Shown here piece after piece: positions 35,354 to 43,554 of a stretch of DNA of 64,000 nt. Positions within the stretch are counted from its first letter, which is position 1. Each line of letters begins with the position of its first letter. The position numbers and the translations under genes are program-made. Source of the DNA: Streptococcus mitis (GTDB taxonomy: Bacteria; Bacillota; Bacilli; Lactobacillales; Streptococcaceae); NCBI RefSeq assembly GCF_901542415.1, contig NZ_CABEHV010000004.1, positions 248,001 through 312,000 on the forward strand, given 5' to 3'. The notes beneath the pieces were generated by a model. The model made no database searches. It saw only the letters and a program-made list of their open reading frames with translations, and was not told the origin of the DNA.

Positions 35354-35845
35354 ATGAGTATTGAAATGACCGTCAGTGAGATTGCAGAGGTCTTAGGATT
35401 ATCTCGCCAAGCAATCAATAACCGTGTCAAAGAATTACCAGAAGAAGACACAGATAAAAATGACAAAGGGGTAACAGTCGTTACCAGAAGTGGCTTGATT
35501 AAGCTAGAAGAAATCTATAAAAAAACGATTTTTGAAGATGAGCCTGTCAGTGAAGATGTCAAGCAACGTGAACTGATGGAGATTCTGGTTGATGAGAAGA
35601 ATGCAGAAATTCTACGTCTCTATGAACAATTAAAGGCCAAGGATCGTCAGTTATCAGAAAAAGACGAGCAGATGCGTATCAAAGATCGTCAGATTGCTGA
35701 GAAAGACAAACAACTGGATCAGCAGCAACAATTGACCCTTCAAGCCATGAAGGATCAAGAAAATCTTAAGCTAGAGCTGGACCAAGCAAAAGAAGAAGTC
35801 CAATCCACTAAGAAAGGCTTTTTTGCTCGTTTATTTGGAGGATAA
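35354..35845 (+). CDS. rocS: RocS, regulator of chromosome segregation (DUF536 protein)
   Basis: This 163-residue protein has a N-terminal helix-turn-helix (MTVSEIAEVLGLSRQAINN, about residues 5-23), a long coiled coil rich in E/K/Q (about 75-150) and a C-terminal amphipathic membrane-targeting helix (KKGFFARLFGG). Length and layout equal pneumococcal RocS, which binds DNA and ParB and links chromosome segregation to capsule and septum control. It has its own promoter and follows mtnN as in pneumococcus. Confidence 0.87.
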   Translation: MSIEMTVSEIAEVLGLSRQAINNRVKELPEEDTDKNDKGVTVVTRSGLIKLEEIYKKTIFEDEPVSEDVKQRELMEILVDEKNAEILRLYEQLKAKDRQLSEKDEQMRIKDRQIAEKDKQLDQQQQLTLQAMKDQENLKLELDQAKEEVQSTKKGFFARLFGG

Positions 35846-35847
35846 TC

Positions 35848-35892
35848 AAGGAGCTGTTTAGGTTACATGCTAACCTGATGGCTTCTTTTGTT
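35848..35892 (+). terminator. Probable terminator after rocS
   Basis: An imperfect hairpin centred on ggtta-catgc-taacc, with flanking pairing between gagct and ggctt, ends in cttttgttt. It is weak. Confidence 0.5.
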
Positions 35893-35942
35893 TGTGAATG
35901 CTATAGTTGATTAGAATAGAGACAGTAGAGGAGAAGGATAGA

Positions 35943-36533
35943 ATGGAACGATTAGAAGAGTACATTGCTTTTGACTTAGAATTTAATCAGCATGAAGGGC
36001 AAACACACCTGATTCAAGTATCGGCAGTGCGTTTTAGAGATGGTCAGGAAATTGATGCTTATGATTCCTATGTTCATACCAGCGTTCCCTTAAAGAGTTT
36101 TATCAATGGTTTGACAGGGATTACAGCTGAGACTCTAAAAGATGCTCCACCAGTTGAGGAAGTTATAAAAGAATTTCAAGAGTTTGTAGATTCTTTACCA
36201 ATGGTGGGGTACAACGCTGCTAAAAGTGATTTGCCTATTTTAGCGGAGCATGGTTTAGACTACAGCCAGCAGTATAAGGTGGACTTGTATGATGAAGCTT
36301 TTGAACGTCGGAGTTCGGATTTACACGGTATTGCCAATCTCAAATTGCAAACAGTTGCCTCATTTCTTGGATTTCAAGGTCAGTCTCATAATAGCTTGGA
36401 GGATGCTCGTATGACGGCGCGTGTTTACGAGTCCTTCTTAGAGTCAGATCAAGCTAGAGAATTGTTAGAGACGGAAAGTAGCCTATCAAACAATCCTTTT
36501 GGAGGCTTGGACTTGTCTCAATTATTTGACTAG
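35943..36533 (+). CDS. DnaQ-family 3'-5' exonuclease
   Basis: This 196-residue DEDDh exonuclease has motif I FDLEFNQHEGQ (Asp and Glu, about 11-13), motif II VGYNAAKSDLPILAEH, and motif III HNSLEDARMTARVYE with catalytic His and Asp. It is a stand-alone domain, similar to polymerase III epsilon or to RNase T-like nucleases. ATG 35943 follows gaggagaagg; an upstream in-frame start at 35907 has no such site. The next gene begins 8 nt on. It could take part in repair or RNA turnover. Confidence 0.87.
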   Translation: MERLEEYIAFDLEFNQHEGQTHLIQVSAVRFRDGQEIDAYDSYVHTSVPLKSFINGLTGITAETLKDAPPVEEVIKEFQEFVDSLPMVGYNAAKSDLPILAEHGLDYSQQYKVDLYDEAFERRSSDLHGIANLKLQTVASFLGFQGQSHNSLEDARMTARVYESFLESDQARELLETESSLSNNPFGGLDLSQLFD

Positions 36534-36541
36534 GAGTGCCT

Positions 36542-38305
36542 ATGAAACCTGAAAAACCTAAAAATCTAGGTTTTAAGCAGATATACTTTAATCTAGATAA
36601 AATACTCTTTCTCTTTTTCTTGATATTTATGATGATTGAGTTTGTCTGGTTACCACTTAATTCTTGGATTGCTGGACTGTTGCTCCGTCAGACAGGTTAT
36701 CTCTTTCTTTCCTACAATAATATTTTCGCTATTATAAAGGGTTCTCCCTTTGTTAGTCTTGCTTTATTTGTTCTGGTAATCGTTAATTTACTGGTCGCCT
36801 ATTACCAGATAGGACTTCTCTTTATTGGTGCTCGGCATTTATTATGCCATGAAAAAAGGACTTTGCTGGAGTACAGTCGTAAGGTCTTTCGCCAAAGTTT
36901 CTTGTTTATGAAGCAAGTCACGATTTTCAAAATGACCTTTATTTTCTTTTATATCATGATTCTTTTTCCATTGATTCGAAAGATTTTAAAGATTTATTAT
37001 CTTAATAAAATTGTGATTCCGGAATTTATTGTAGCCTATGTAGAAGATAAATATTGGTTAGTCGGTTTGGTAGTCACTGTTCTGGCCTTACTACTGTTTT
37101 ACATTTCAGTGCGTTTGATGTTTGCCCTACCTCAGCTTTTATTTGAGAAGAAAACAGTCAAAGAAGCAGTCAGATACAGTCTAGAAAAGACAAGAAAGTA
37201 CTCCTGGTTTTATACTTGGAACTTGCTTTGGATTGTCGTCAAAACCTACCTATTTTTCATTCTTTTATTGATTCCAATCTTGGCAAGTCAGGCACTGATG
37301 GATGGTTTGACCCATAAGGAATCTCTTGTACTGGGAATTATCAACTTTGTCTTGATTAAAAATTTCCACTATATAGCCTTGACTTACTTTCTCATTAAGT
37401 TTGTTTCCTTCTTAACAGGAGAAGAACTAGAAATCACACCAAGGAGAAAGAAAGACCATTGGATGAGATGGGGAGTGATGGGCTGTGCTTGTATCTTTTT
37501 CACTCTTGAGGGTTATGTTTATTTAGAAGCTCCAGTCGCCAATAAACCTTTAATCATTTCTCACAGGGGAGTATCTAATAAGAATGGTGTGCAAAATACC
37601 GTTCAATCACTAGAAAAAACCGCTCAGTTATCTCCAGATTTCGTTGAGACAGATGTTCAGGAAACAAAAGATGGCCAGTTTGTCATGATGCATGATGCCA
37701 ATATCAAAAATTTGACAGGTGTTAATGCTAATCCACAGGATCTAACTTTGAAAGAATTAACCAAACTTGATATTTCAGAAAATGGTTATCATAGCAAGGT
37801 GTCTAGTTTTGATGACTATCTCAATAAAGCCAATGAATTACATCAAAAACTTCTTATTGAGATTAAAACCAGTCGAAAAGATAGCCCAGATATGATGAAA
37901 CGATTTATGGAAAAATATGGAACGGTTCTTAAGCAGAATGGTCATCAAATGCAATCTTTAGACTACCATGTGATTGATCAGGTTTTAGCCTACGATTCTC
38001 AAATTCCAGTCTATTTCATCCTACCTTATAATAGTATTTTTCCAAGAACCAAGGCTACAGGTTACACCATGGAGTATTCAACTTTAGATGAAAATTTTGT
38101 CAACAAGCTTTGGAATACAGATCAGAAATTGTACGTTTGGACCATCAATAGTTCAGAGTCCTTTGATAAATCAGTTCATTTAGGAGCTGATGGCATGATA
38201 ACGGATGATTTGGAAATGATTCAAGATCAAGTTACCATTGCCCAAGAAGACCCAGAGTATACTGAATTGCTTTTCAAACAGGCCATGGAATTCTTTAATT
38301 TTTAG
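36542..38305 (+). CDS. Membrane glycerophosphodiester phosphodiesterase
   Basis: This 587-residue protein has an N-terminal membrane domain (about residues 1-330, eight or so helices; glycerophosphoryl diester phosphodiesterase membrane domain) and an extracytoplasmic GDPD domain (about 340-575). Catalytic residues are visible: HR in IISHRGVSNKNGVQNT, Glu/Asp in FVETDVQETKDGQ and His in FVMMHDANI. The family hydrolyses glycerophosphodiesters or glycerol-phosphate teichoic acid. ATG 36542 has an aggag site 5 nt upstream that overlaps the preceding stop. Confidence 0.9.
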   Translation: MKPEKPKNLGFKQIYFNLDKILFLFFLIFMMIEFVWLPLNSWIAGLLLRQTGYLFLSYNNIFAIIKGSPFVSLALFVLVIVNLLVAYYQIGLLFIGARHLLCHEKRTLLEYSRKVFRQSFLFMKQVTIFKMTFIFFYIMILFPLIRKILKIYYLNKIVIPEFIVAYVEDKYWLVGLVVTVLALLLFYISVRLMFALPQLLFEKKTVKEAVRYSLEKTRKYSWFYTWNLLWIVVKTYLFFILLLIPILASQALMDGLTHKESLVLGIINFVLIKNFHYIALTYFLIKFVSFLTGEELEITPRRKKDHWMRWGVMGCACIFFTLEGYVYLEAPVANKPLIISHRGVSNKNGVQNTVQSLEKTAQLSPDFVETDVQETKDGQFVMMHDANIKNLTGVNANPQDLTLKELTKLDISENGYHSKVSSFDDYLNKANELHQKLLIEIKTSRKDSPDMMKRFMEKYGTVLKQNGHQMQSLDYHVIDQVLAYDSQIPVYFILPYNSIFPRTKATGYTMEYSTLDENFVNKLWNTDQKLYVWTINSSESFDKSVHLGADGMITDDLEMIQDQVTIAQEDPEYTELLFKQAMEFFNF

Positions 38306-38315
38306 TAAGCAAAAA

Positions 38316-38372
38316 GAGGAACAGTTGTTCCTCCCACGATAGGCAAGTATTCATTTGAATGCTTGTTTTTTT
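38316..38372 (+). terminator. Double hairpin terminator after the GDPD gene
   Basis: A perfect hairpin gaggaaca/tgttcctc (38316-38333) is followed by caagtattca/gaatgcttg (38344-38364) with a seven-T tail. Confidence 0.8.
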
Positions 38373-38377
38373 AATGC

Positions 38378-38677
38378 TTAGAATGGCAATTTCCCAGCGA
38401 AAGCACCCAGTTTTTTCTTTGTAGTTTCATCAATTTGTTCAAGAGCAGAGTTGATGGCCTGAACGGTCATATCAGAAAGAGTTTCAAGGTCTTCTGGGTC
38501 AACGACAGCTGGATTGAAGTCAATGCTGACAACTTTTTTGTCACCTGTTAAGGTCGCTTGAACAAGGTCTTGAGCAGATTTGCCAACAAATTGCATAGCA
38601 GCAAGTTCAGCTTGACTTTGTTCCATTTGTTTTTGAAGTTTTTGTGCTTGGCGCATCATGTTTTGCATGTTCATCAT
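38378..38677 (-). CDS. YbaB/EbfC family nucleoid-associated protein
   Basis: This 99-residue small dimeric DNA-binding protein begins [20 protein letters not shown] and contains [15 protein letters not shown], both typical of YbaB/EbfC. Members bind DNA without much sequence preference and often sit beside dnaX-recR, which are not nearby here. It is convergent with the GDPD gene and appears to be a single-gene unit. Confidence 0.94.
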
Positions 38678-38839
38678 GGTGATTTATAGTTTCCTTTTAT
38701 CTTATTTTCTTTTTTATTTTATCAATTTTGAGGCTAAAAGTCTATTGTTAGTATAAATCCCCTAACATTAAATTACCGAAGAGATTTTCTAAGAGTATGA
38801 GTCTAGAACATAAAAATAGCAGTTGATTTGAAGAAACAA

Positions 38840-38868
38840 AAAAGAACAGCCGAAGCTGTCTTTTTATC
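38840..38868 (-). terminator. rpmE2 terminator
   Basis: A UUCG-type hairpin (acagc-ttcg-gctgt on the minus strand) has A/T runs on both sides and directly follows the rpmE2 stop. It could work in both directions. Confidence 0.8.
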
Positions 38869-38869
38869 A

Positions 38870-39112
38870 TTATTTGAGACCGTATTTTTTGTTGAAACGA
38901 TCCACGCGTCCATCTGCTTGAGTGAACTTTTGACGTCCAGTGTAGAATGGGTGTGAGTCTGATGAAATTTCCACACGGATCAATGGGTAAGTTTCGCCTT
39001 CGAACTCAACTGTTTCGTTAGAGCGTTTTGTTGAACCGCTAAGGAATTGGTAACCAGTAGTTGTGTCCATGAAGACAACTGGGCGATATTCTGGATGGAT
39101 ATCTTTTTTCAT
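38870..39112 (-). CDS. rpmE2: 50S ribosomal protein L31 type B
   Basis: This 80-residue ribosomal protein begins [20 protein letters not shown]. It lacks the CxxC zinc-binding cysteines of type A L31, so it is the zinc-independent form. Start ATG 39112 is chosen over upstream in-frame ATGs because an aaagga Shine-Dalgarno precedes it and the family starts there. It lies downstream of pde2 in the same direction with no clear terminator between, so some co-transcription is likely. Confidence 0.95.
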
Positions 39113-39207
39113 TTTGCAATATTTCCTTTCTGCCATGGTCTCTTTGCGAGCCATAGATTGTTACCATACTAGTCTATCAGATTCTGAAAAGTTTGGCAAG
39201 TATTTTA

Positions 39208-40143
39208 TCAGTTTTTAAGCAAGTTTTTTAACTTTTGGTAGATGATTTCGTTTTCTTCAAGACTGTAGGAATTAGCACCGCTTGCTAGAGGGTGACCTCC
39301 ACCATCATGTTCCTTGGCAATTTCATTGATAGGATGAATTTTACTGCGTAAGCGGACACGGTAGTGGCCGTCAGCCTGCTCCACAAAAATTCCCCAGAGA
39401 CTCACACTGTCAATGCGTCCAGGTGCACCGACAATGGCTGCAGTTTCAGCATCGGTTACATTGAATTGTTTCAAGACTTCTTGACTCAGGATAACGCGAG
39501 CTACACCATTTTCATCCACTTCCAGATGGTCGTAGATGTAGCCTTGCAGTTTAGCAATTTTGTAACTCATAGTGTCCATTTTGCGGGTGAGGGCCGCAAA
39601 GTCAAAGTTATGTTCTCTCAAATAAGCGGCCAGTCGAAGAGTCCGTGCAGTTGTAGAAGGATAAAGGAAGCGACCTGTATCACCAACAATTCCTGCAAAG
39701 AGCAACTCAGCAGCACGATCTGACAAGGCCAGTTGAGTTGTTTGGGCAAATAGGGTAATCATCTCACTAGCGCTACTTGAACTAGTATCGACCCAAGACA
39801 AGTCACCGTATACATCATCATTTGGATGGTGGTCAATCTTAATGAGAAAATCACCTTGACTATAGCGCTTATCATCGATTCGAGCAGTATTCGCCGTATC
39901 ACAGACGATGACAAGTGCCCCTTGGTAGACACTATCTTCAACAAGATCCATCTCAGCCATCCAAGTAAGAGTTGGTTCATCATAACCAACGGCTTTGATG
40001 GTTTTTTCAGGGAAATGATATTCTAGCAAGGCTTTCAAGCCCACTTGACTTCCCAAGGCATCAGGGTCTGGTTTCATATGACGGTGAATGATAATGGTGT
40101 CGTATTCTTTAATTTTTTCTAAAATTTGATGGCAAATTTCCAT
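39208..40143 (-). CDS. pde2: DHH family phosphodiesterase Pde2 (NrnA-like)
   Basis: This 311-residue cytoplasmic enzyme has the DHH-DHHA1 layout: HRHMKPDPDALGSQVGL (metal site, about 19-35), the DHH motif in IKIDHHPNDD (about 100) and GGGHPLASGAN near residue 290. In S. pneumoniae the stand-alone homologue Pde2 degrades pApA and c-di-AMP; B. subtilis NrnA also degrades nanoRNA and pAp. ATG 40143 follows gaggtt and is preferred to an ATG four codons upstream. It is divergent from the flavodoxin gene. Confidence 0.92.
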   Translation of the reverse strand: MEICHQILEKIKEYDTIIIHRHMKPDPDALGSQVGLKALLEYHFPEKTIKAVGYDEPTLTWMAEMDLVEDSVYQGALVIVCDTANTARIDDKRYSQGDFLIKIDHHPNDDVYGDLSWVDTSSSSASEMITLFAQTTQLALSDRAAELLFAGIVGDTGRFLYPSTTARTLRLAAYLREHNFDFAALTRKMDTMSYKIAKLQGYIYDHLEVDENGVARVILSQEVLKQFNVTDAETAAIVGAPGRIDSVSLWGIFVEQADGHYRVRLRSKIHPINEIAKEHDGGGHPLASGANSYSLEENEIIYQKLKNLLKN

Positions 40144-40210
40144 AAATAACCTCAATTCTTTCTCATTTCATTGTAGCACAAGAATTTTTATTTTTAAAAT
40201 GAAAAAGATG

Positions 40211-40219
40211 TGATATAAT
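40211..40219 (+). promoter_or_regulatory. Flavodoxin promoter
   Basis: TGA followed by TATAAT (40214-40219) forms an extended -10, 28 bp before the ATG; a gaggagg Shine-Dalgarno follows. Confidence 0.6.
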
Positions 40220-40246
40220 GGAGAAAGATAAATTGAGGAGGACGAT

Positions 40247-40690
40247 ATGACATTAGCAAAAATTGTATTTGCCAGTATGACCGGTAATACCGAAGAAATT
40301 GCAGATATTGTAGCAGACAAATTACGTGACTTGGGCTTGGATGTTGATGTTGATGAATGTACAACTGTTGACGCTTCAGACTTCTTGGAAGCAGACATTG
40401 CTATCGTTGCGACCTATACTTATGGTGATGGAGAATTGCCAGATGAAATGATGGACTTCTACGAAGACCTAGCAGACCTCAACTTGAATGGTAAAATCTA
40501 CGGAGTGGTCGGCTCAGGAGATACCTTCTACGATGAATTCTGTAAGGCTGTCGATGACTTTGACCGCGTTTTTGTAGCGACAGGAGCAGAAAAAGGTTCA
40601 GAGTGTGTTAAAGTTGATCTTTCTGCCGAGGAGGAAGATATTGAACGCTTGGAACAATTCGCAGAAGAATTGGCTGCTAAAGTAGGATAA
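40247..40690 (+). CDS. Flavodoxin
   Basis: This 147-residue acidic FMN electron carrier has the phosphate-binding loop ASMTGNTEEIADI (residues 8-20) and flavin-contacting segments TYTYGDGELPDE and VVGSGDTFYDEFCKA. It is the short-chain type. It likely supplies electrons in place of ferredoxin in iron-poor metabolism. The next gene is chorismate mutase after a terminator-like hairpin. Confidence 0.95.
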   Translation: MTLAKIVFASMTGNTEEIADIVADKLRDLGLDVDVDECTTVDASDFLEADIAIVATYTYGDGELPDEMMDFYEDLADLNLNGKIYGVVGSGDTFYDEFCKAVDDFDRVFVATGAEKGSECVKVDLSAEEEDIERLEQFAEELAAKVG

Positions 40691-40696
40691 GCATAA

Positions 40697-40731
40697 ACGT
40701 GCGCTGATGCAATCAATCAGTGCATTTTTCT
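40697..40731 (+). terminator. Terminator after flavodoxin
   Basis: gcgctgat pairs with atcagtgc (one G-T pair) and is followed by atttttctt. Confidence 0.75.
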
Positions 40732-40805
40732 TACCGTGACTTGGGATTTTACTAGCCTATTTGGTGGCTTTTTGATACAATAATTCAAATAAAGGAGGAG
40801 ACACT

Positions 40806-41072
40806 ATGGATTTAGAGAGTATTCGGCAAGAGATTGATCAAATCGACAACCAAATTGTCAAACTGTTAGAAGAACGAATGCATTTGGTTGAGGGTGTAGT
40901 TGCTTATAAGAAAGCATCAGGTAAACCGATTTTAGATACCAAGAGAGAAGCAGTTATTTTTGAAAAGGTCAGAAATCGTGTAGAAGACAAGCGCTATCAG
41001 GAGACCATTGTCGCAACATTTACGGACATACTCAAACGTTCGCGTGATTATCAGGATCAAAATATCAAATGA
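40806..41072 (+). CDS. Chorismate mutase (AroQ type)
   Basis: This 88-residue all-helical enzyme converts chorismate to prephenate for Phe and Tyr synthesis. Conserved residues include the N-terminal Arg (LESIRQEIDQIDNQIVKLLEER), Lys in VVAYKKASGKPI and the DTKREAVIF segment. It is a stand-alone domain of usual length. Its stop overlaps the ATG of the first fluC gene (ATGA), so the fluoride exporters are translated from the same message. Confidence 0.93.
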   Translation: MDLESIRQEIDQIDNQIVKLLEERMHLVEGVVAYKKASGKPILDTKREAVIFEKVRNRVEDKRYQETIVATFTDILKRSRDYQDQNIK

Positions 41073-41443
41073 AAAAAGAACAATTTTATCCGCTAGGAAT
41101 TTTTCTAGCTGCCATGGTGGGCGGATTGGTTCGCTACCTAGTTTCCACTTGGTTACCAGCCAGTCCTGACTTTCCTTGGGGCACCCTTCTTGTTAACTAT
41201 CTAGGAATTTTCTGCTTGATTTACCTTGTCAAGGGATATCTAGTCTATAAGGGGACAAGTAAAGGTGTTATTTTAGCACTGGGTACAGGTTTTTGTGGAG
41301 GTTTGACAACCTTTTCCAGTCTAATGCTTGATGCTGTAAAATTACTGGATACAGGGCGTTATCTTAGTTTAGCCCTGTATTTGCTTTTGAGCATCGGTGG
41401 AGGCTTGCTCTTGGCTTACTATTTGGGGAGGAAGAAATGGTAA
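41069..41443 (+). CDS. crcB1: Fluoride ion channel FluC/CrcB, first copy
   Basis: This 124-residue four-helix membrane protein exports fluoride. Hallmarks are GGLVRYLVSTW, GTLLVNYLGIF and GFCGGLTTFSS (the Phe/Thr fluoride track, about 71-81). Paired genes of this type form heterodimeric dual-topology channels. It overlaps chorismate mutase by 4 nt and the second copy by 7 nt. I saw no fluoride riboswitch upstream. Confidence 0.94.
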   Translation: MKKEQFYPLGIFLAAMVGGLVRYLVSTWLPASPDFPWGTLLVNYLGIFCLIYLVKGYLVYKGTSKGVILALGTGFCGGLTTFSSLMLDAVKLLDTGRYLSLALYLLLSIGGGLLLAYYLGRKKW

Positions 41444-41766
41444 TCGTCTATCTTGCAATTGCTTGTGGCTTCGGAGCTTTAGTGCGCTATTTCTTTTCCC
41501 GATATAATCAAGCTTCTAAATTGCCCCTCGGAACGCTAATAGCCAATCTTTTGGGTTGTTTTTTAATTGGATTATTCTACAATCATGTGGAATCTAAGGA
41601 AGTCTATGCTATTTTAGCAACAGGATTTTGTGGAGGTTTAACAACTTTTTCTACCTTGAATGATGAACTGCAAAGACTGCTAAGTGATAAGAAGGTATTT
41701 TATTCTTACCTGACTTTGACCTACCTAGGTGGTTTGATTGCGATTTTTTTAGGAATTCTGCTATAA
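41437..41766 (+). CDS. crcB2: Fluoride ion channel FluC/CrcB, second copy
   Basis: This 109-residue partner of the preceding gene has the same hallmarks (GALVRYFFSRY, GTLIANLLGCF, GFCGGLTTFST). The two proteins are only moderately alike, as expected for obligate antiparallel partners. It starts 7 nt inside the end of the first copy, which couples translation. Confidence 0.94.
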   Translation: MVIVYLAIACGFGALVRYFFSRYNQASKLPLGTLIANLLGCFLIGLFYNHVESKEVYAILATGFCGGLTTFSTLNDELQRLLSDKKVFYSYLTLTYLGGLIAIFLGILL

Positions 41767-41793
41767 ATTTCTTTACTTTTTTGTGGAAATTTG

Positions 41794-41884
41794 GTAAACT
41801 GTATTTTGTGTGTAATGGACGCACAAAAATACAGTTTATCCGCTGAGGAAGTTTCCTCAAGATTGACAAAGATAGGAGAATAAA
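41794..41884 (+). promoter_or_regulatory. rplS leader with strong hairpins (L19-leader-like)
   Basis: After an extended -10 (TGG-TAAACT, 41794-41799) lies a long hairpin (taaactgtatttt ... aaaatacagttta, about 41795-41840) and a smaller one (gaggaa/ttcctc). Autoregulatory L19 leaders are known in Gram-positive bacteria. This leader has the right position, but I cannot confirm a match to that RNA family. Confidence 0.5.
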
Positions 41885-42232
41885 ATGAATCCATTAATCC
41901 AAAGCTTGACTGAAGGTCAACTTCGTACAGATATCCCATCATTCCGTCCTGGTGACACTGTTCGTGTACACGCGAAAGTTGTCGAAGGTAACCGTGAACG
42001 TATCCAGATTTTTGAAGGTGTTGTTATCGCACGTAAAGGTGCTGGTATCTCAGAAAACTACACAGTTCGTAAAATCTCTAACGGTGTAGGTGTTGAGCGT
42101 ATCTTCCCAATCCACACTCCACGTGTTGAAAAAATCGAAGTTGTTCGTTACGGTAAAGTACGTCGTGCGAAATTGTACTACTTGCGTGCTCTTCAAGGTA
42201 AGGCAGCTCGTATCAAAGAAATCCGTCGTTAA
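41885..42232 (+). CDS. rplS: 50S ribosomal protein L19
   Basis: This 115-residue ribosomal protein has conserved segments [51 protein letters not shown] and a basic C-terminus ([11 protein letters not shown]). It sits at the 30S-50S interface. ATG 41885 follows aggag. It has its own promoter, leader and terminator and is followed by tRNA-Arg. Confidence 0.98.
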
Positions 42233-42240
42233 TTCGACTA

Positions 42241-42270
42241 AAAAACTCTGCTTTTTCAGCAGAGTTTTTA
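42241..42270 (+). terminator. rplS terminator
   Basis: A near-perfect stem aaaactctgct/agcagagtttt is followed by a T run; it lies between rplS and tRNA-Arg. Confidence 0.85.
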
Positions 42271-42274
42271 TCTA

Positions 42275-42346
42275 GCTCCCTTAGTTCAATGGATATAACA
42301 ACTCCCTCCTAAGGAGTAGTTGCTGGTTCGATTCCGGCAGGGGGCA
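42275..42346 (+). tRNA. tRNA-Arg (anticodon CCT)
   Basis: The 72-nt cloverleaf has acceptor gctccct/agggggc, discriminator A, anticodon stem actcc/ggagt with loop ctcctaa (anticodon CCT, reads AGG), and T arm gctgg-ttcgatt-ccggc. CCA is not encoded. It is followed by accessory AT-rich DNA. Confidence 0.95.
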
Positions 42347-42395
42347 TGTAATTAGACATCAAAGAAGTTTGTCAAAAAGTCTTTGATATTAAAAG

Positions 42396-42440
42396 AACGC
42401 ATAATATAGGGGATTTGTCTCCATAATATTATGCGTTTTA
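42396..42440. terminator. Strong bidirectional hairpin after tRNA-Arg
   Basis: aacgcataatat pairs with atattatgcgtt and is flanked by A and T runs, so it can end both the tRNA transcript and the SAP-domain gene. A further small hairpin (atcaaaga/tctttgat) lies at 42358-42387. Confidence 0.8.
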
Positions 42441-42513
42441 TTATTGAAAAATTTGGGCAATCATCAGATAAAATTGAGACTATATCGAGTATATAAATGT
42501 TTGTATAATTAAT

Positions 42514-43512
42514 TTATTCAACATCGTCAAGTTCTAAATTATTTGAAGGACTATAACATTCATATTTCTTTAAGTAATTGTTTATTTCTTCAGCAGTAGA
42601 ACAAGGTAAATTAACTCTTAAATAGTCAATATCTTCTTTAGATAAAAAATGATTTGCATTCAAAATTGAGAAGCGAAATAATGCTTCATCAAAAGCAAAA
42701 TCATAATCGTCATCAGATAATGATTCCATTAATGTTTGAATATGTTTTAGTGAGTAGTCAGGTATCGAATCGGGATAATATACTGGATAATCAGTGGCTG
42801 AAAAATTGTTTTCTAATCCTGAACTAGTAATTATCAAAGATTCTATGTAATATATTAAAGAATGTTTAATATTACCTTCTTGTTCCAAATGTCTTCCTTG
42901 AGCCTTTCGTGTGTTAGATAAACATCCAAAATCTCCTGATACAGTATTCCTATGAGCTTGTTTATTTAAGAGACTCCATTTTATATCACCAAAAGTTGCT
43001 TTAAAAGAGATATTATTTTTTTCTTTACAATAATCTTCCATAGTTATGTCTTTATCATAGTATGCTTTGATATAGTCTCTATGTTCGATAATAAGATTTT
43101 GTGCTTCTTTTGTTAGTTTAAATTCGAACGGAATATCTAATTTGTCAACGTTGATATTATTAATTATTCTTGTAATTAATTCTGCTTTTTTTCCAGAAGT
43201 AGGTAAATTATGTTTAGATAATATAGTTTTTAATTCTACTACTTTAAGATATGATAAAGTCTTATTTTTAGTGAAGTATCCTAATTTGTATAATTGATTG
43301 TGTGTAGATTCAGGGTCAATTTGAAGAGAGTATTTAAAATATCTTGGGAAATTATAATTTCTCCCTGTTTTTTGAGTCCAATCTATGAGTATGAGTTGCC
43401 CAGGAGTAAGGCCGCACTCTAATTTGTTTAGGTAAAAATTGTTACAATCAGAATTTGTGTCTCTATTATGATTATTTTGTTTTAAATTAAATAGTTTGCT
43501 AAAAAAATTCAT
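42514..43512 (-). CDS. SAP domain-containing protein of unknown function
   Basis: This 332-residue protein is markedly more AT-rich than its neighbours and uses Asn, Ile, Lys and Tyr codons heavily, which suggests horizontal transfer. Residues about 103-143 (LSYLKVVELKTILSKHNL then SGKKAELITRI) form a SAP motif, a two-helix DNA-binding module. The N-terminal part (CGLTPGQLILIDW) is like segments in other streptococcal SAP proteins often carried by mobile elements. No catalytic domain is recognised. ATG 43512 has a weak ribosome site. It lies between tRNA-Arg and the Cof hydrolase gene. Confidence 0.75.
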   Translation of the reverse strand: MNFFSKLFNLKQNNHNRDTNSDCNNFYLNKLECGLTPGQLILIDWTQKTGRNYNFPRYFKYSLQIDPESTHNQLYKLGYFTKNKTLSYLKVVELKTILSKHNLPTSGKKAELITRIINNINVDKLDIPFEFKLTKEAQNLIIEHRDYIKAYYDKDITMEDYCKEKNNISFKATFGDIKWSLLNKQAHRNTVSGDFGCLSNTRKAQGRHLEQEGNIKHSLIYYIESLIITSSGLENNFSATDYPVYYPDSIPDYSLKHIQTLMESLSDDDYDFAFDEALFRFSILNANHFLSKEDIDYLRVNLPCSTAEEINNYLKKYECYSPSNNLELDDVE

Positions 43513-43554
43513 TGGATTTTATTGCTAATCAATTCTTATTGAAAAATGATACTT

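Noticed and set aside
40732..41068. Searched for a fluoride riboswitch ahead of the fluC pair.
   Set aside because: The only upstream non-coding DNA precedes chorismate mutase and shows no recognisable fluoride aptamer.
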